Shown: positions 15,449 through 25,438, numbered from the stretch's first letter. The stretch is 53,236 bases of DNA from an uncultured Bacteroidales bacterium (GCA_902780495.1 CACZFM010000015.1:1-53236), one strand, 5' to 3'. Numbers and translations: made by a program. The notes: generated from the sequence alone by a model not told the origin.

Positions 15449-17089
15449 TTATTCGTTTAAATATTGAATGGCACGTCGGGTGATGTCATCATCGCGTTCA
15501 AAAAGAGGGAAGAAACCGTCATCCCCCAAGATATTACGGACGATATAGGCATTCACCAGTCGTTCAATTAACGGACGTGATTTGGCGATTTCCGCTGCCA
15601 CGGGCTCAATTCCTTTATCTTTGCAGAAGGCAACAAATTCGGGCATCCATCTTGCTGCTTTTAAATGTAGCTCAAGCGCTTGCCAGTCTTTGAAACGGGT
15701 CAGTTCTTTGCGATGTTGGTCTGTGTAACGGAAAGCAAATTGGTAGGTGTAAGCGTGATTAACAACACGGTTAAAATAGGGGGTGTATAACGAAGTGTCG
15801 CGTCCGACAAAGATATCGGGCATAATGCCTCCTCCACCATATACGACGCGTCCGGACTTGGTTCGATATTGGGTTGTATCTGTTAGGTGAATGGAATCTT
15901 CTGAATAGAATTCGCCGTGTTCGAAACGGTTGATCAGATCCATTTCATAGTCCAGTTGGTCTCCCATTTTATAGGGTTTTTGAATGCATCGTCCGGAAGG
16001 AATGTAATAGCGGGCGACCGTCAAACGCACCGCACTCCCGTCTTCAAACGGCATTTGTTGTTGTATAAGGCCTTTCCCGAATGAACGGCGGCCGATGATA
16101 GTAGCGCGATCATTGTCCTGCATAGCACCTGCAAAAATTTCGCTTGCCGAGGCAGAGAAATTATCAATGAGCACCACCAGTTTGCATGTGCGGAAGCGTC
16201 CTCCTCCGGTTGCCCTCGACTCCATTCGCGGATAGGCGCGTCCTTGTGCATAAACAATGAGATCGTGGGCATCAAGAAACTCGTTTGCCATCTCAATAGC
16301 CTCATTCATAAAACCACCGGAGTTTTCACGAAGGTCAACGATATAGGATGTAGCGCCTTGTGCGCGGAGATAGGATAGGGCGGAGATAAACTCATCGTAG
16401 GTGCCCTCTCCGAATTTATTGACACGCACGAAGCCAATCTTTTCTTTTGTCGGTTTCCCGTCAGGTGTATGCGAGATAATGAATTTAGCATCTACAGAGT
16501 AGGTCGGAATGTCGCCACGCGTAATGGTGTAGTGCAATAATTCGTCTGTGCCGGCACGACGGATACCCAACTTGACTTGTGTGCCTTTTTCTCCCCGAAG
16601 AGTATGCATGACACGCTCGTTGTTTATTTTCTTTCCGACAAAAGTCGAATCGTCCACTTCCACAATCTTGTCACCGGCAAGGATACCCATCGCTTCACTT
16701 GGACCTCCCGAAACGACAGAGACGATGTTGACTGTGTCGTTCTGGATAGAGAATTGCACACCGATACCGGAGAAGGATGCCGATAATTCCGAATTAACCA
16801 TCTCTATGTCTTTCTTGGGAATATAGGCAGAGTGCGGATCCAACTTTTTAACTAGTTCCATCATGGCTTCATCTGTGATGGAGTCAATATCAATCTCTTC
16901 GACATAGGTGTGCTGAAGTAGTTGTAGGAGTTGATTGACCTTACTATCGGGTTCGGTGAGAATTTGTCCGTTTCGGATAATAAAACGTTGAGCATTGACT
17001 TTGTTGGAGATGGCGTTTCCAAGTAGGAAACCTGCCAGAAGACCGACAATGGTCAGTGTGGGTAGAAGATATTTTTTCATAGTGGTCAT
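15449..17089 (-). CDS. C-terminal processing peptidase (S41 family)
   Basis: The 546-residue protein has an N-terminal membrane anchor or signal (about 4-26), a CtpA-type N-terminal helix region, a PDZ domain from about 95 to 185 (FSGIGVQF onward), and the S41 core with the nucleophile segment FSASASEIFAGAMQ near 313 and the lysine segment GRRSFGKGL near 338. These enzymes cut periplasmic proteins from their C-termini. The C-terminal 150 residues are the extension usual in Bacteroidota CtpA-like proteins. ATG codons at positions 1 and 4 are both possible starts. The gene lies 15 nt after the dCMP deaminase gene. Confidence 0.94.
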   Translation of the reverse strand: MTTMKKYLLPTLTIVGLLAGFLLGNAISNKVNAQRFIIRNGQILTEPDSKVNQLLQLLQHTYVEEIDIDSITDEAMMELVKKLDPHSAYIPKKDIEMVNSELSASFSGIGVQFSIQNDTVNIVSVVSGGPSEAMGILAGDKIVEVDDSTFVGKKINNERVMHTLRGEKGTQVKLGIRRAGTDELLHYTITRGDIPTYSVDAKFIISHTPDGKPTKEKIGFVRVNKFGEGTYDEFISALSYLRAQGATSYIVDLRENSGGFMNEAIEMANEFLDAHDLIVYAQGRAYPRMESRATGGGRFRTCKLVVLIDNFSASASEIFAGAMQDNDRATIIGRRSFGKGLIQQQMPFEDGSAVRLTVARYYIPSGRCIQKPYKMGDQLDYEMDLINRFEHGEFYSEDSIHLTDTTQYRTKSGRVVYGGGGIMPDIFVGRDTSLYTPYFNRVVNHAYTYQFAFRYTDQHRKELTRFKDWQALELHLKAARWMPEFVAFCKDKGIEPVAAEIAKSRPLIERLVNAYIVRNILGDDGFFPLFERDDDITRRAIQYLNE

Positions 17090-17104
17090 GATGTATGGTT
17101 TTGT

Positions 17105-17542
17105 TCAGTTAATGTTTTTGTTTTCTTCAGTCAGTGCCACCACCTCAATCCCCGCACGGCGCAGTAAATCAACGCCCGTCATAATACGGTATTCTTCACC
17201 ATAAACTACGCGTCGTATGCCCGATTGAATAATGAGTTTGCTGCATTCCAAACATGGACTGGTGGTGACATAAAGAGTGGCTCCATCGGAGGAGTTATTA
17301 CTTCGGGCAACTTTGGTGATAGCATTTGCTTCGGCATGAAGGACGAACGGATAGCTCGCTCCGTCCTCGTCTTCACACTTGTTTTCAAATCCGCTGGGAG
17401 TACCATTATAGCCGTCGGAGATAATCATTTGATTCTTGACCAAAAGAGCTCCTACTTTACGGCGCACGCAATAGGAGTTTTCGGCCCAAGTCCGAGCCAT
17501 TTTCATATAGAGATGATCGCGCCTATTCTGTTTGTCGTTCAT
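17105..17542 (-). CDS. dCMP deaminase family protein
   Basis: The frame is open to 17764, but homology begins at the ATG at 17542 (MNDKQNRRDHLYMKMA), giving 145 residues. The zinc motif HAEANAI lies near 68 and PCLECSKLI near 95; the Glu is the proton shuttle. DNTP-type dCMP deaminases make dUMP for thymidylate synthesis, and ComEB of Bacillus is a homologue. The start overlaps the end of the eptA-like gene by 20 nt. Confidence 0.92.
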   Translation of the reverse strand: MNDKQNRRDHLYMKMARTWAENSYCVRRKVGALLVKNQMIISDGYNGTPSGFENKCEDEDGASYPFVLHAEANAITKVARSNNSSDGATLYVTTSPCLECSKLIIQSGIRRVVYGEEYRIMTGVDLLRRAGIEVVALTEENKNIN

Positions 17543-19079
17543 TTTCAAAGAAGTCTTTTTCGGATTCGTAAATGGGTGACTGCATCTGCAGGAGGTGAAG
17601 TACAGAGTGATAGATATATTGTTGGTCAACGGGGTGTTCGAATGAACGGACATGGATAAACGGATTGTTGAGCCAAATGAGGCAGGGTATCTCGTATTGT
17701 TCTCGTGGTGCGATACGCATGGGCACGCCGTGCATGAAGAGACCGTTTTCGCCGAGTGACTCACCGTGGTCGCTCATATAGATGAGGGCACAATTATGCG
17801 AATGGATAGTGGCGAGTGAGTCAATGAGCGAGTTCAGCAGGTAGTCGGTATAGATTATACTATTATCGTAGGCATTGATTAGTCCGGGTAGGTTTTCGCG
17901 TCCTTCTTCCACTGTGTGGCACACAGGTCGGAAAACCTGAAAATCATTAGGATATTGTGCATCGTACTGTGCTCCATGACTGGTACTGGTATGCAAGACA
18001 ATAAATACACGAGAAGAATCGGAAGCCTCAATGCGCTGTTTGATACCGGCGAAGAGAACTCCCTCGTGTTTGTCATCAGCTTCAGGATATTGCTTGCGCA
18101 AATCACGCATAGTGAGAAATTCGTCAATATGGACAGGTGGTTCACCCCAGTTGTTGCTCCTCCATACGACATCCACACCATGCCGGAAAAGATAGTTTGG
18201 AAGAGCTTCATAAAGAGTGGAAGATGATGTGTGTTGCATCATGGCCGTAACAGCAGCTGAAGTGTATGTAGCACATGAACGGGCAGGCAGCACATGAAGG
18301 TCACTGCGCGCGGAAAGAAGAGGATTGGTGGCACGCGAATAACCGTATAGTTGGAAGTTGGCGCTGCGTGCCGATTCCCCGATGACAAGAATGACAGCAA
18401 TGGGCTTTTCCACTGGAGAAAGGAAGGCATCCGGCAATGGTTCTTCTTCGCGGTTGGCCTGATAGTATTGAGCGGCGAGACGTCCGCTGTTGACTATATA
18501 TGACCAAGGCATTAGTAATCCGCCCAATTGTGTGTCGTAACGCCCGAACCAAAGAAACTGATTAAATTGCGTCAAGGCACAAACAAGGCTTATGCCGACG
18601 GCAATCGCACTGGTAATCCCCAAGCGTTTCCATGACCCATAATCAATGCGTTGGATGAGTACATAAGCGGCAGGGAGAACACCTGTAAAGAATATCCAAA
18701 GAAACATTGGGATGGAAAAGAATGTGGAGGCTTCTGACCATCGAGTGTGGTAAAAATTCTCCATCATTGTGCCATCAAGCAAAGTCTGGTACACCCACAC
18801 AAAATAGACACCTGTCGCACTCGCGATATGAGTAAATGCAATAAGAATGCGACCCACGTAACGTGTAAGGAAAAGTAGCAGATAACATACCCAGAAATTG
18901 ATGGCAAACATCACCACGGTTAAGCCTGCAATCAGTGTGAGACGTTGCCATAGTGCCGAATCGTTGTTTGCCGTAACAAACTGAAAAAATGGTATATTGT
19001 AGCACAACATGCAAAACGCACTCATAATCGCAGAGAACGTTGTCAGTGGCATCTGGTATGTTCGTAAGATGTTTTTCAT
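17523..19079 (-). CDS. Phosphoethanolamine transferase, EptA/CptA type
   Basis: The 518-residue protein has about five N-terminal membrane helices (to about 175) and a periplasmic alkaline-phosphatase/sulfatase-like domain. The domain opens with VIGESARSANFQLYGYSR, contains the nucleophile segment CATYTSAAVT (Thr near 272), and has the zinc site YMSDHGESLGENGLFMHG near 440. Such enzymes transfer phosphoethanolamine from phosphatidylethanolamine to lipid A or LPS core, which lowers negative charge and can reduce binding of cationic peptides. It sits between mpl and the deaminase gene in a housekeeping run, so it is probably constitutive. The acceptor site is not predictable. Confidence 0.92.
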   Translation of the reverse strand: MKNILRTYQMPLTTFSAIMSAFCMLCYNIPFFQFVTANNDSALWQRLTLIAGLTVVMFAINFWVCYLLLFLTRYVGRILIAFTHIASATGVYFVWVYQTLLDGTMMENFYHTRWSEASTFFSIPMFLWIFFTGVLPAAYVLIQRIDYGSWKRLGITSAIAVGISLVCALTQFNQFLWFGRYDTQLGGLLMPWSYIVNSGRLAAQYYQANREEEPLPDAFLSPVEKPIAVILVIGESARSANFQLYGYSRATNPLLSARSDLHVLPARSCATYTSAAVTAMMQHTSSSTLYEALPNYLFRHGVDVVWRSNNWGEPPVHIDEFLTMRDLRKQYPEADDKHEGVLFAGIKQRIEASDSSRVFIVLHTSTSHGAQYDAQYPNDFQVFRPVCHTVEEGRENLPGLINAYDNSIIYTDYLLNSLIDSLATIHSHNCALIYMSDHGESLGENGLFMHGVPMRIAPREQYEIPCLIWLNNPFIHVRSFEHPVDQQYIYHSVLHLLQMQSPIYESEKDFFENERQTE

Positions 19080-19103
19080 ATATCTTGTGTGGATAGAGAC
19101 GGC

Positions 19104-20438
19104 TTAGCGAATGAGTAACTGATTGGCGAATTCTTTGATGTTGATACCATCGAATGTGCCGCTTGACATCATCAGCAGAGCTGTATGGTCATAGTTCATC
19201 TCCTTTAAGTGTTGTTGCATGGCGGAACTCTCTGTGTATACTTCTACATTTTCCGTGCCAAACGCTTTGGCAACATCCTCTTTGGAGATGGGAGTGAGAC
19301 GTTTGTGCTCAATCACTTTGGGATTGAAATATACGAGTGCGACATCGGCCTCCTGCATACAATTCTTGTATTGCGGCAGAAAGTCCGCCATGAGAGAAGA
19401 GAATGTGTGTAATTCCATGCATGCTACCAGTTTGAGGTTTGGATAGCGTTCACGCACCGCATTGACAGTTGCCTTAAGTTTGGATGGACTGTGTGCAAAA
19501 TCTTTGTACGCCACACGGGTGACTTGATTTTGCATATCGCGCACTTCTCCTATTTTCTCCAACCGGTTGCTTGCTCCGGAGAAAGTGCTGATTTCGCGGT
19601 AGAAGTCGTTGGCAGATATACCTATCTGCTGACAAGCGAGACAAGCGGCCTGCAGGTTTTGCATATTGTGTCTCCCGAATATTTCCATGGGGATGGAACC
19701 GTCATATTCATGATACGGAAGACATTGAATACGCGTTTCCGCCTCGGCGGCAAGTTTGCGCAGGTTTTCATCTCCATCGTAATAGATAAGGGAGCGATTT
19801 ATAGTAGCAACGAACTTGCGGAACGTGTCAACATATTCTGGAAAAGTGGGGAATACATTGATATGATCCCATGCGATACCCGTTAGAATTGCTATTTCCG
19901 GCTTGTACCAAAGGAACTTACTGCGCAGGTCAAGCGGACTTGTTAGGTATTCATCACCTTCAAATACGGCATAGCGTGCCGTGTCGCTCAGTCGTACCAT
20001 TCGCTCAAATCCCTCTATTTGTGCTCCGACCATATAATCGGCTTCTACGCCGAGGCGTTGCAGTACGTAGAGTATCATCGAAGTGGTGGTGGTTTTTCCG
20101 TGCGAGCCGCCTACAACGATACGGATTTTGTCTTTGGTTTGTTCATAAAGATACTCAGGAAACGAGTATATCTTTAGACCCAGTTCACGGGCGCGAACCA
20201 ACTCTGGATTATCTTCTCGTGCATGCATACCGAGAATAATGGCATCGATATCCGATGTTATTCTTTCAGGAAACCAACCTATTTTGTCAGGTAACAATCC
20301 GGCATCGCGAAGGTGGGTAAGAGCGGGGTCGAAGATTTCGTCGTCCGACCCCGTTACTGTAAAGCCTTGCTTTCCGGCAACGGCCATGGCAAGATTATGC
20401 ATGGCCGCTCCACCGATAGCAATAAAGTGTATTCGCAT
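19104..20438 (-). CDS. mpl: UDP-N-acetylmuramate:tripeptide ligase (murein peptide ligase)
   Basis: The 444-residue Mur-ligase family enzyme attaches recycled L-Ala-D-Glu-meso-DAP to UDP-MurNAc in peptidoglycan recycling. It starts HFIAIGGAAMHNLA (Mpl/MurC type N-terminus), has the ATP loop VGGSHGKTTTTSM near 108, FEGDEY near 165, and TGIAWDHINVFPT near 190. The ATG overlaps the tig stop by one base (TAATG). Mpl rather than MurC is indicated by the AMHNLA start and by the FEGDEYLTSPLD segment. Confidence 0.93.
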   Translation of the reverse strand: MRIHFIAIGGAAMHNLAMAVAGKQGFTVTGSDDEIFDPALTHLRDAGLLPDKIGWFPERITSDIDAIILGMHAREDNPELVRARELGLKIYSFPEYLYEQTKDKIRIVVGGSHGKTTTTSMILYVLQRLGVEADYMVGAQIEGFERMVRLSDTARYAVFEGDEYLTSPLDLRSKFLWYKPEIAILTGIAWDHINVFPTFPEYVDTFRKFVATINRSLIYYDGDENLRKLAAEAETRIQCLPYHEYDGSIPMEIFGRHNMQNLQAACLACQQIGISANDFYREISTFSGASNRLEKIGEVRDMQNQVTRVAYKDFAHSPSKLKATVNAVRERYPNLKLVACMELHTFSSLMADFLPQYKNCMQEADVALVYFNPKVIEHKRLTPISKEDVAKAFGTENVEVYTESSAMQQHLKEMNYDHTALLMMSSGTFDGINIKEFANQLLIR

Positions 20439-21772
20439 TAGTTGAATAGTTTGCCGAAGTCCTCGTGGCTGATTGTTTTTTCCTCAATCTTGGCAACGCC
20501 TTTCAGTGCTTCGAAAATCTTGTTTTCCGCTACACGTTCAACAAGACCGCGCAGTTGGTCTTCTTTCTTCAGCATCTCATTGGCAAAGTTAGTAAGATAC
20601 TGTTCATCTACATGCATCAAACCGTATTGCATGAATTGCATCTTGGCAACTTCTTTGGCGTATGCTTCAACGTCTTCTTTCTCCACTTTGATGTCGAATT
20701 GCTTCATCAACTGGTCTTTTGCAAGGCTCCATTTCAGTTGCTCAATCATTTTGGGGAAGTCGCGTTCGAGTTCTTCATCGGTTATCTTCTCGTTAGTGGC
20801 TTTCACCCAACGACGGAGAAAATCTTCGGGGAAGGTCACCTTTTCCATTTTCTTCATGATGGCTTCCTTGGCATCCAGTCCGAATTTGTACTTGGTGTCT
20901 TCTGCCATATTTTCTTCAATCTCTTTGCGGATTTGGGCGCGGAAGTCTTTTTCGTCTTTCACGTTGTTTTCACCGAACACTTTTGCAAAGAGTTCGCCGT
21001 CTATCTTGGCGGCTTCGTGGCGGGTGATGCCTTTCAGTTCGAAGGTGAAGTTCGATTTCAGTTCAGCCGCTTCTTCTTTCTTGATGTCAAGCAGGGAAGC
21101 CACTTCCACTTCGCTATCAAAGGCCTTCATCGGATTGAAGGTAATGACATCGCCTTTCTTGGCTCCGTAGAACTTCTTTTGTTGGGTCTTGAGTTTGATG
21201 TATTGTGGATTGAGAATGGCGTTTTCTTTCACGATACCACCCTCTTTCTGTTCGGTCAATACGCCTTTCAGAACATCACCTTCTTTCACATCGTCAGCCT
21301 CTACATATTCGCCGAAACGTTCTGCATAGCTCTGCAGTTGCTTTTCTACCATCTCATCGGTCACGGTGATGGTGTAGTGGGTCAGTTTGTTTTTCCCGTT
21401 CAGTTTGGCGTCAAATTCAGGAGCCAATGCGATGTCAAAGGCAAATGTGAATGTGTCTTGGTTGTCGAAATCCACTTTGGGGGTCAGTTCTTCGTTGGGC
21501 AGCGGGTCGCCGAGGATATTGAGTTTCTCTTTCTCCAGATACTCGCTCAGTTTGACACCGATTTCGCGGTTAATGACTTCTGCCATAACTCCTTTTCCGT
21601 ACATTTTCTTCACCAGTCCGATGGGTACCATTCCCGGACGGAAACCGGGGATGTTGGCTTTTTGGCGGAGTTGACGCAGTTCTTTGTTTACAGCTTCTTG
21701 ATAGTCAGCCGGCTCCATGGTCATTGTGAGAACGGCTTTAAGGTCTTTTACCTCTGATTTTGTGATTTGCAT
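20438..21772 (-). CDS. tig: Trigger factor (ribosome-associated chaperone)
   Basis: The 444-residue protein has the ribosome-binding N-terminal domain with the signature NIPGFRPGMVPIGLVKK near 40, then a divergent peptidyl-prolyl isomerase domain (about 150-240) and the helical C-terminal arms. It binds nascent chains at the tunnel exit. The Bacteroidota form has a weak PPIase region, as here. It lies 34 nt after the threonine aldolase gene with no promoter between, so it appears to be inside the long run. Confidence 0.95.
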   Translation of the reverse strand: MQITKSEVKDLKAVLTMTMEPADYQEAVNKELRQLRQKANIPGFRPGMVPIGLVKKMYGKGVMAEVINREIGVKLSEYLEKEKLNILGDPLPNEELTPKVDFDNQDTFTFAFDIALAPEFDAKLNGKNKLTHYTITVTDEMVEKQLQSYAERFGEYVEADDVKEGDVLKGVLTEQKEGGIVKENAILNPQYIKLKTQQKKFYGAKKGDVITFNPMKAFDSEVEVASLLDIKKEEAAELKSNFTFELKGITRHEAAKIDGELFAKVFGENNVKDEKDFRAQIRKEIEENMAEDTKYKFGLDAKEAIMKKMEKVTFPEDFLRRWVKATNEKITDEELERDFPKMIEQLKWSLAKDQLMKQFDIKVEKEDVEAYAKEVAKMQFMQYGLMHVDEQYLTNFANEMLKKEDQLRGLVERVAENKIFEALKGVAKIEEKTISHEDFGKLFN

Positions 21773-21806
21773 AATGTATTGTTTTTTGATTATTTCTTAC
21801 TTGTTT

Positions 21807-22868
21807 TTATAGTGCTGCTATCAGTCGGTCTATCCATTCGCTTTGGGTTGCCCAACTGGTGCAGATGCGTACCAATGTATGAGTCGGGTCTGTCTTTTCC
21901 ACCACCGACAGGGTAAACTCTTGTTGCAGTTGTGCCAGTTTGTCATCTTCGAATATGGCGAACTGTTGGTTGGTCGGGCTGTCAAGCGGCATGGGATAAC
22001 CTTTGCTTTGCAATGCTTGTTTGATGCGCATGGCCTGTTCATTGGCATGTCGGGAGAGCCGCCAATAGAGGTCATCTGTGAAAAGTGTCTCGAATTGCAG
22101 TCCCAGCAACCTGCCTTTGGCAAACATGGCTCCGCCTTGTTTGATGAGGTAGCGGAAGTCTTTGCGGTAGGCGGCATTGGTTATTACCAGTGCTTCACCG
22201 AATAGCGCGCCTTGTTTAGTGCCGCCGATATAGAACAGGTCTGCCAAACGGGCGATGTCGCGCAGAGTTACATTCGAGCCTTCTGCTGTCAGACCGTATC
22301 CGAGGCGTGCTCCGTCTATGTATAATGGCAATCCGTATTGTTTGCAGATGGCACTGATGGCTTGCAGTTCTTGACGACTATAAATCAGTCCTGTCTCGGT
22401 CGGAAAACTGAGATAAACCATGCCGGGTTGCACCACATGTTCTATGTTCGGGTCGAACTGATGTTGCATGATGGCATCTTGCACTTGCATGGCCGTTAGT
22501 TTGCCGTCCTTGGTGGGAAGAGCCAGCACTTTGTGCCCGCCGTGTTCTATAGCACCGGTCTCATGCACTTGAATATGTCCCGAATCGGCGCACAACACGC
22601 CTTGATGGGGGCGAAGGAGACTTCCGATAACGATTTCATTGGTCTGTGTACCACCCACGAAGAAATGCACCATACCTGCCGTCTGGTCTTCTCGCCAGAA
22701 ACCGTCACGTTGCGGATTGAGTCCGCACGCGGACAATATTAATTGGCGTGCACGCGCGCAATGGACGTCCAGACCATAGCCTTCGGTCTGTTCCATGTTG
22801 CTTTCCGCGAGTCTTTGCAGTATCTCCGGCGTGCAACCTTCTTGGTAGTCACAACTCAGGTATATCAT
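21807..22868 (-). CDS. Threonine aldolase / beta-eliminating lyase family
   Basis: The 353-residue fold-type I PLP enzyme has CDYQEGCTPEIL at its start, FFVGGTQTNEI near 70, HETGAIEHGGHK near 107, IDGARLGYGL near 190 and the PLP-lysine segment YIGGTKQGALFGEA near 212. It most resembles low-specificity L-threonine aldolases, which split threonine into glycine and acetaldehyde. Exact substrate range is not visible. The start overlaps the previous stop by 4 nt. Confidence 0.9.
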   Translation of the reverse strand: MIYLSCDYQEGCTPEILQRLAESNMEQTEGYGLDVHCARARQLILSACGLNPQRDGFWREDQTAGMVHFFVGGTQTNEIVIGSLLRPHQGVLCADSGHIQVHETGAIEHGGHKVLALPTKDGKLTAMQVQDAIMQHQFDPNIEHVVQPGMVYLSFPTETGLIYSRQELQAISAICKQYGLPLYIDGARLGYGLTAEGSNVTLRDIARLADLFYIGGTKQGALFGEALVITNAAYRKDFRYLIKQGGAMFAKGRLLGLQFETLFTDDLYWRLSRHANEQAMRIKQALQSKGYPMPLDSPTNQQFAIFEDDKLAQLQQEFTLSVVEKTDPTHTLVRICTSWATQSEWIDRLIAAL

Positions 22869-23284
22869 TTTTGTCTTCGTTCTTGTACAATCAGCAGGGC
22901 TTCTTCGCGTACATCTTCAGGCAGTTGGATGTTGCGTAGTTGCATACTTCTGCACCAGCCTGGCACATCGTTCTCTTTTAGGGTGCGGAACACGCTGCGT
23001 ATTTCGTCTGCTTGGGAGGAGGAAAGGTCTTCTGCCTTGATGCCTGCCATAGCGTCCAGTTCCTCATCGTCATAGTACACGATTTCGGCATTTGTCTGTA
23101 GCAGGGTTTCTCGTTCGCAGACCAAGTGTTGCCCGCAGCATTCTCCTTCCTGGTTTTGCCGTTTCCGTTCAGCGTGGGCAAGGGCTTCTTGGACTTGCTC
23201 TTCGCGGTTTTGTTTGCGGGCACGCCATTCGAAAAGTATCAGAATGGTGATGCCCATCAGGACAAATAGCAGCAGAGGTATCAT
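22865..23284 (-). CDS. Membrane-anchored protein of unknown function
   Basis: An upstream ATG exists at 23332, but the ATG at 23284 lies 2 nt after the previous stop and begins a membrane helix (IPLLLFVLMGITILILFEW), so I use it: 139 residues. After the helix comes a charged, coiled stretch rich in Arg/Glu/Gln, then ECCGQHLVCERE near 65, which could bind a metal or form disulfides, then IVYYDDEELD and a conserved-looking C-terminal domain with PGWCRSMQLRNIQLP. I recall similar proteins in Bacteroidota next to zinc-ribbon and Nif3-like genes, but know no function. Confidence 0.8.
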   Translation of the reverse strand: MIPLLLFVLMGITILILFEWRARKQNREEQVQEALAHAERKRQNQEGECCGQHLVCERETLLQTNAEIVYYDDEELDAMAGIKAEDLSSSQADEIRSVFRTLKENDVPGWCRSMQLRNIQLPEDVREEALLIVQERRQK

Positions 23285-23286
23285 CC

Positions 23287-24030
23287 TTACTTCATGTCTG
23301 CATCCACCAGAATACGGCCGCAGAACTCGCAAACGATGATTTTCTTGCGTTGGCGGATATCTATTTGGCGTTGTGCCGATATTTTACTGTGGCAGCCGCC
23401 GCAACTGTCGCGTTCCACTTTCACAACGGCCAGACCGTTGCGTGCGTTCTTACGCGTACGCTTGAAGGCGGTCAGCAGACGGTCGTCAATGCGTTTCTCC
23501 AGGTCGGTGGCACGCAGTATCAGGGCTTCTGTCTCGGCTTTCGTTTCACCCATGATGGATTCCAGTTCGCTCTTTTTTTGGGTTAGGTCGATGGTCTTTT
23601 CCTCGATGTCGAAAACGGTTTTCTTTTTCTCTTCGTGCAGTTTCTCTAGGTCTGCGGTGTATTGCTTGATTTTTTTCTGGCTCAGTTCAATGTCCAGTTG
23701 CTGATATTCGATTTCTTTGCTCAGGTTGTCGAATTCACGGTTGTTGCGTACGTTGTTTTGTTGTTCTTTGTAGCGCGATATGTTGGCGTTGGCATTCTCC
23801 ATGCGTACGCGGTGGTCTGAGATTTGGGTCTCGGCCTCTTTGATGTTGGCTTCGATGTTTTGCAGACGGGTTTTCAGGCCTTCCACTTCATCGTTCTTGT
23901 CTTTCACTTCCTGGGGCAGTTCGCCGGCCAGAATACGCAGTTCGTCAATCTTCGAATCAACTTGTTGCAAATCGTAAAGGGCTTTCAGTTTTTCCTCTAC
24001 GGTTAACTCTTTTTCTTCTTTTTTTGCCAT
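23287..24030 (-). CDS. Coiled-coil protein with C4 zinc ribbon
   Basis: The 247-residue protein is almost wholly a long alpha-helical coiled coil (about 10-190, heptads rich in Leu, Ile, Glu, Lys) ending in a zinc ribbon: CGGCHSKI near 212 and CEFCGRIL near 234. It matches the C4-type zinc ribbon family that includes chlamydial CT398. Members are proposed to bind nucleic acid or sigma factors; the role here is unknown. It lies between the Nif3-like and membrane-protein genes. Confidence 0.9.
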   Translation of the reverse strand: MAKKEEKELTVEEKLKALYDLQQVDSKIDELRILAGELPQEVKDKNDEVEGLKTRLQNIEANIKEAETQISDHRVRMENANANISRYKEQQNNVRNNREFDNLSKEIEYQQLDIELSQKKIKQYTADLEKLHEEKKKTVFDIEEKTIDLTQKKSELESIMGETKAETEALILRATDLEKRIDDRLLTAFKRTRKNARNGLAVVKVERDSCGGCHSKISAQRQIDIRQRKKIIVCEFCGRILVDADMK

Positions 24031-24057
24031 AATCTGTTATGTTGTTTATATGTTTTT

Positions 24058-24840
24058 TTACATGTAGTGTACGGGACTTGCATCCGTTTGGCTGATATAG
24101 GTCTTGACTTTGCCTTGCAGAACTTCCGCAAACACATCCCGTGTAAAGTGCTCCGAGTACCAGTGGTCCATATCCACCAGACCGATACGCCCTATGGCGG
24201 TCTGCATCTCGTGGTATTTGCAATCGGCGCTTAAATATACGTCTGCACCTTGCCGGATGGCATCTTCCATGAATTCACTGCCTGCGCCGCCGCACATCGC
24301 AATCGTCTGCACGCGTGCTTTGGGCGCGGGTATATAGCGCAGCATTGGCGCACCGAAGGCACTCTTTATACGCTCCAACAGTTCGTCAAACCCGATAGGG
24401 GTGTCAAGGTTACCGATTACTCCAAGCCCGTATTCACCGTTGTGGCGGCACGCACTGCCTTCCACCAGCACACGGTAATCCTGTATGCCTATTTTTTCCG
24501 CCATTCGTCCACTCACGCCTTTGGGCAGATTGTCCATCGAGGTATGAGCCGAATAGATGGCGATGTGGTGGCGTAACGCTTCCATCACGCAACGCTCCTG
24601 TGGAGTCGTGCCGGAAATAGTCTTCAGTCCGTGATAGAGCAGAGGGTGATGGGATAGTATCAGTTGGCACTTGAGTGCAATAGCCTCACTGACAACAGCC
24701 TCTGTCACGTCTGTCGTCAGCAATACTGTATCTACTTTCGCATTGCGTTCACCCACCTGTAGCCCCGAATTATCCCACGCCTCTTGCCACTTCAGCGGCG
24801 CTACAGACTCTATGATATCAATTATATCCTGTAGGATCAA
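24058..24840 (-). CDS. Nif3-like dinuclear metal centre protein
   Basis: The 260-residue protein matches the Nif3/YbgI (GTP cyclohydrolase 1 type 2) family: WDNSGLQVG near 22, ILSHHPLLYHG near 60 with two metal-binding His, SAHTSMDN near 97, and a C-terminal DMDHWYSEHF near 222 that completes the metal site. It has the short form without the inserted domain that many Bacteroidota members carry. Biochemical role is unsettled in the family. The start overlaps the DUF5606 gene end by 4 nt. Confidence 0.92.
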   Translation of the reverse strand: MILQDIIDIIESVAPLKWQEAWDNSGLQVGERNAKVDTVLLTTDVTEAVVSEAIALKCQLILSHHPLLYHGLKTISGTTPQERCVMEALRHHIAIYSAHTSMDNLPKGVSGRMAEKIGIQDYRVLVEGSACRHNGEYGLGVIGNLDTPIGFDELLERIKSAFGAPMLRYIPAPKARVQTIAMCGGAGSEFMEDAIRQGADVYLSADCKYHEMQTAIGRIGLVDMDHWYSEHFTRDVFAEVLQGKVKTYISQTDASPVHYM

Positions 24841-25376
24841 CCTTTTTTGGCGCCTACACCGGTCTTTGCGGTGGCGCCTGTTGTTTTCTTCTGTGTCTTA
24901 ACTCCTGTGGTCTTGCGAACGGTCTTTTTCACCTCTTTCTTCTCTTCCACAACGGCTTTTTCGGCAGGTTTGTCTGCCTCGTCTTCAATGGCGAAATTGG
25001 TGATACCGGCACCGATAAGGATGTTATACCAGCTTACCAGTTTGCGTATGTCGCTCGGATATACGCGGTCGCGGTCGAAATTCTCCAGTATTTCGCCGAA
25101 CCAAGCGCGAAGTTGGTCGTTATCCGCTTTCTTCGCATCAATGCTGGCGGGTTTCAGACCTTCTTTCTCGCCCACTTTGGTCAGTACTTCGCTCAATGGA
25201 ATGTCTTCACCTGTCGTGAACATCGATACTTCGCCTAACGACACCACTTTGTCGCGGGCATACGAAGGCATACGTTTTTTGTCCACCAGCGATTCTACAA
25301 TCAGCATGTTATTGCCGCGGCTTATCAACTGATAAAGGCCGGGTTTGCCTGTAATGGCGAGAATGTTTTTCAGCAT
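24837..25376 (-). CDS. DUF5606 family protein
   Basis: The frame runs back to 25469, but that part covers the promoter; the ATG at 25376 ([19 protein letters not shown]) fits the family. The 179-residue protein has a conserved N-terminal 135 residues ([40 protein letters not shown]) and a low-complexity Lys/Thr-rich basic tail that may bind nucleic acid. DUF5606 proteins are common in Bacteroidota and uncharacterised. It is the first gene of the twelve-gene minus-strand run. Confidence 0.88.
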   Translation of the reverse strand: MLKNILAITGKPGLYQLISRGNNMLIVESLVDKKRMPSYARDKVVSLGEVSMFTTGEDIPLSEVLTKVGEKEGLKPASIDAKKADNDQLRAWFGEILENFDRDRVYPSDIRKLVSWYNILIGAGITNFAIEDEADKPAEKAVVEEKKEVKKTVRKTTGVKTQKKTTGATAKTGVGAKKG

Positions 25377-25438
25377 TTTTTTATCTTCTTTTAGTTCTTC
25401 TGTCGGTTCTTTTTCAGGGAAATTTCCCAAAAACGCCG

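Noticed and set aside
20442..21757. Two long plus-strand frames opposite tig (up to 430 codons)
   Set aside because: Composition is dominated by Phe/Ser or Phe/Leu/His, as expected for the complement of a Glu/Lys-rich gene; tig is certain on the other strand.
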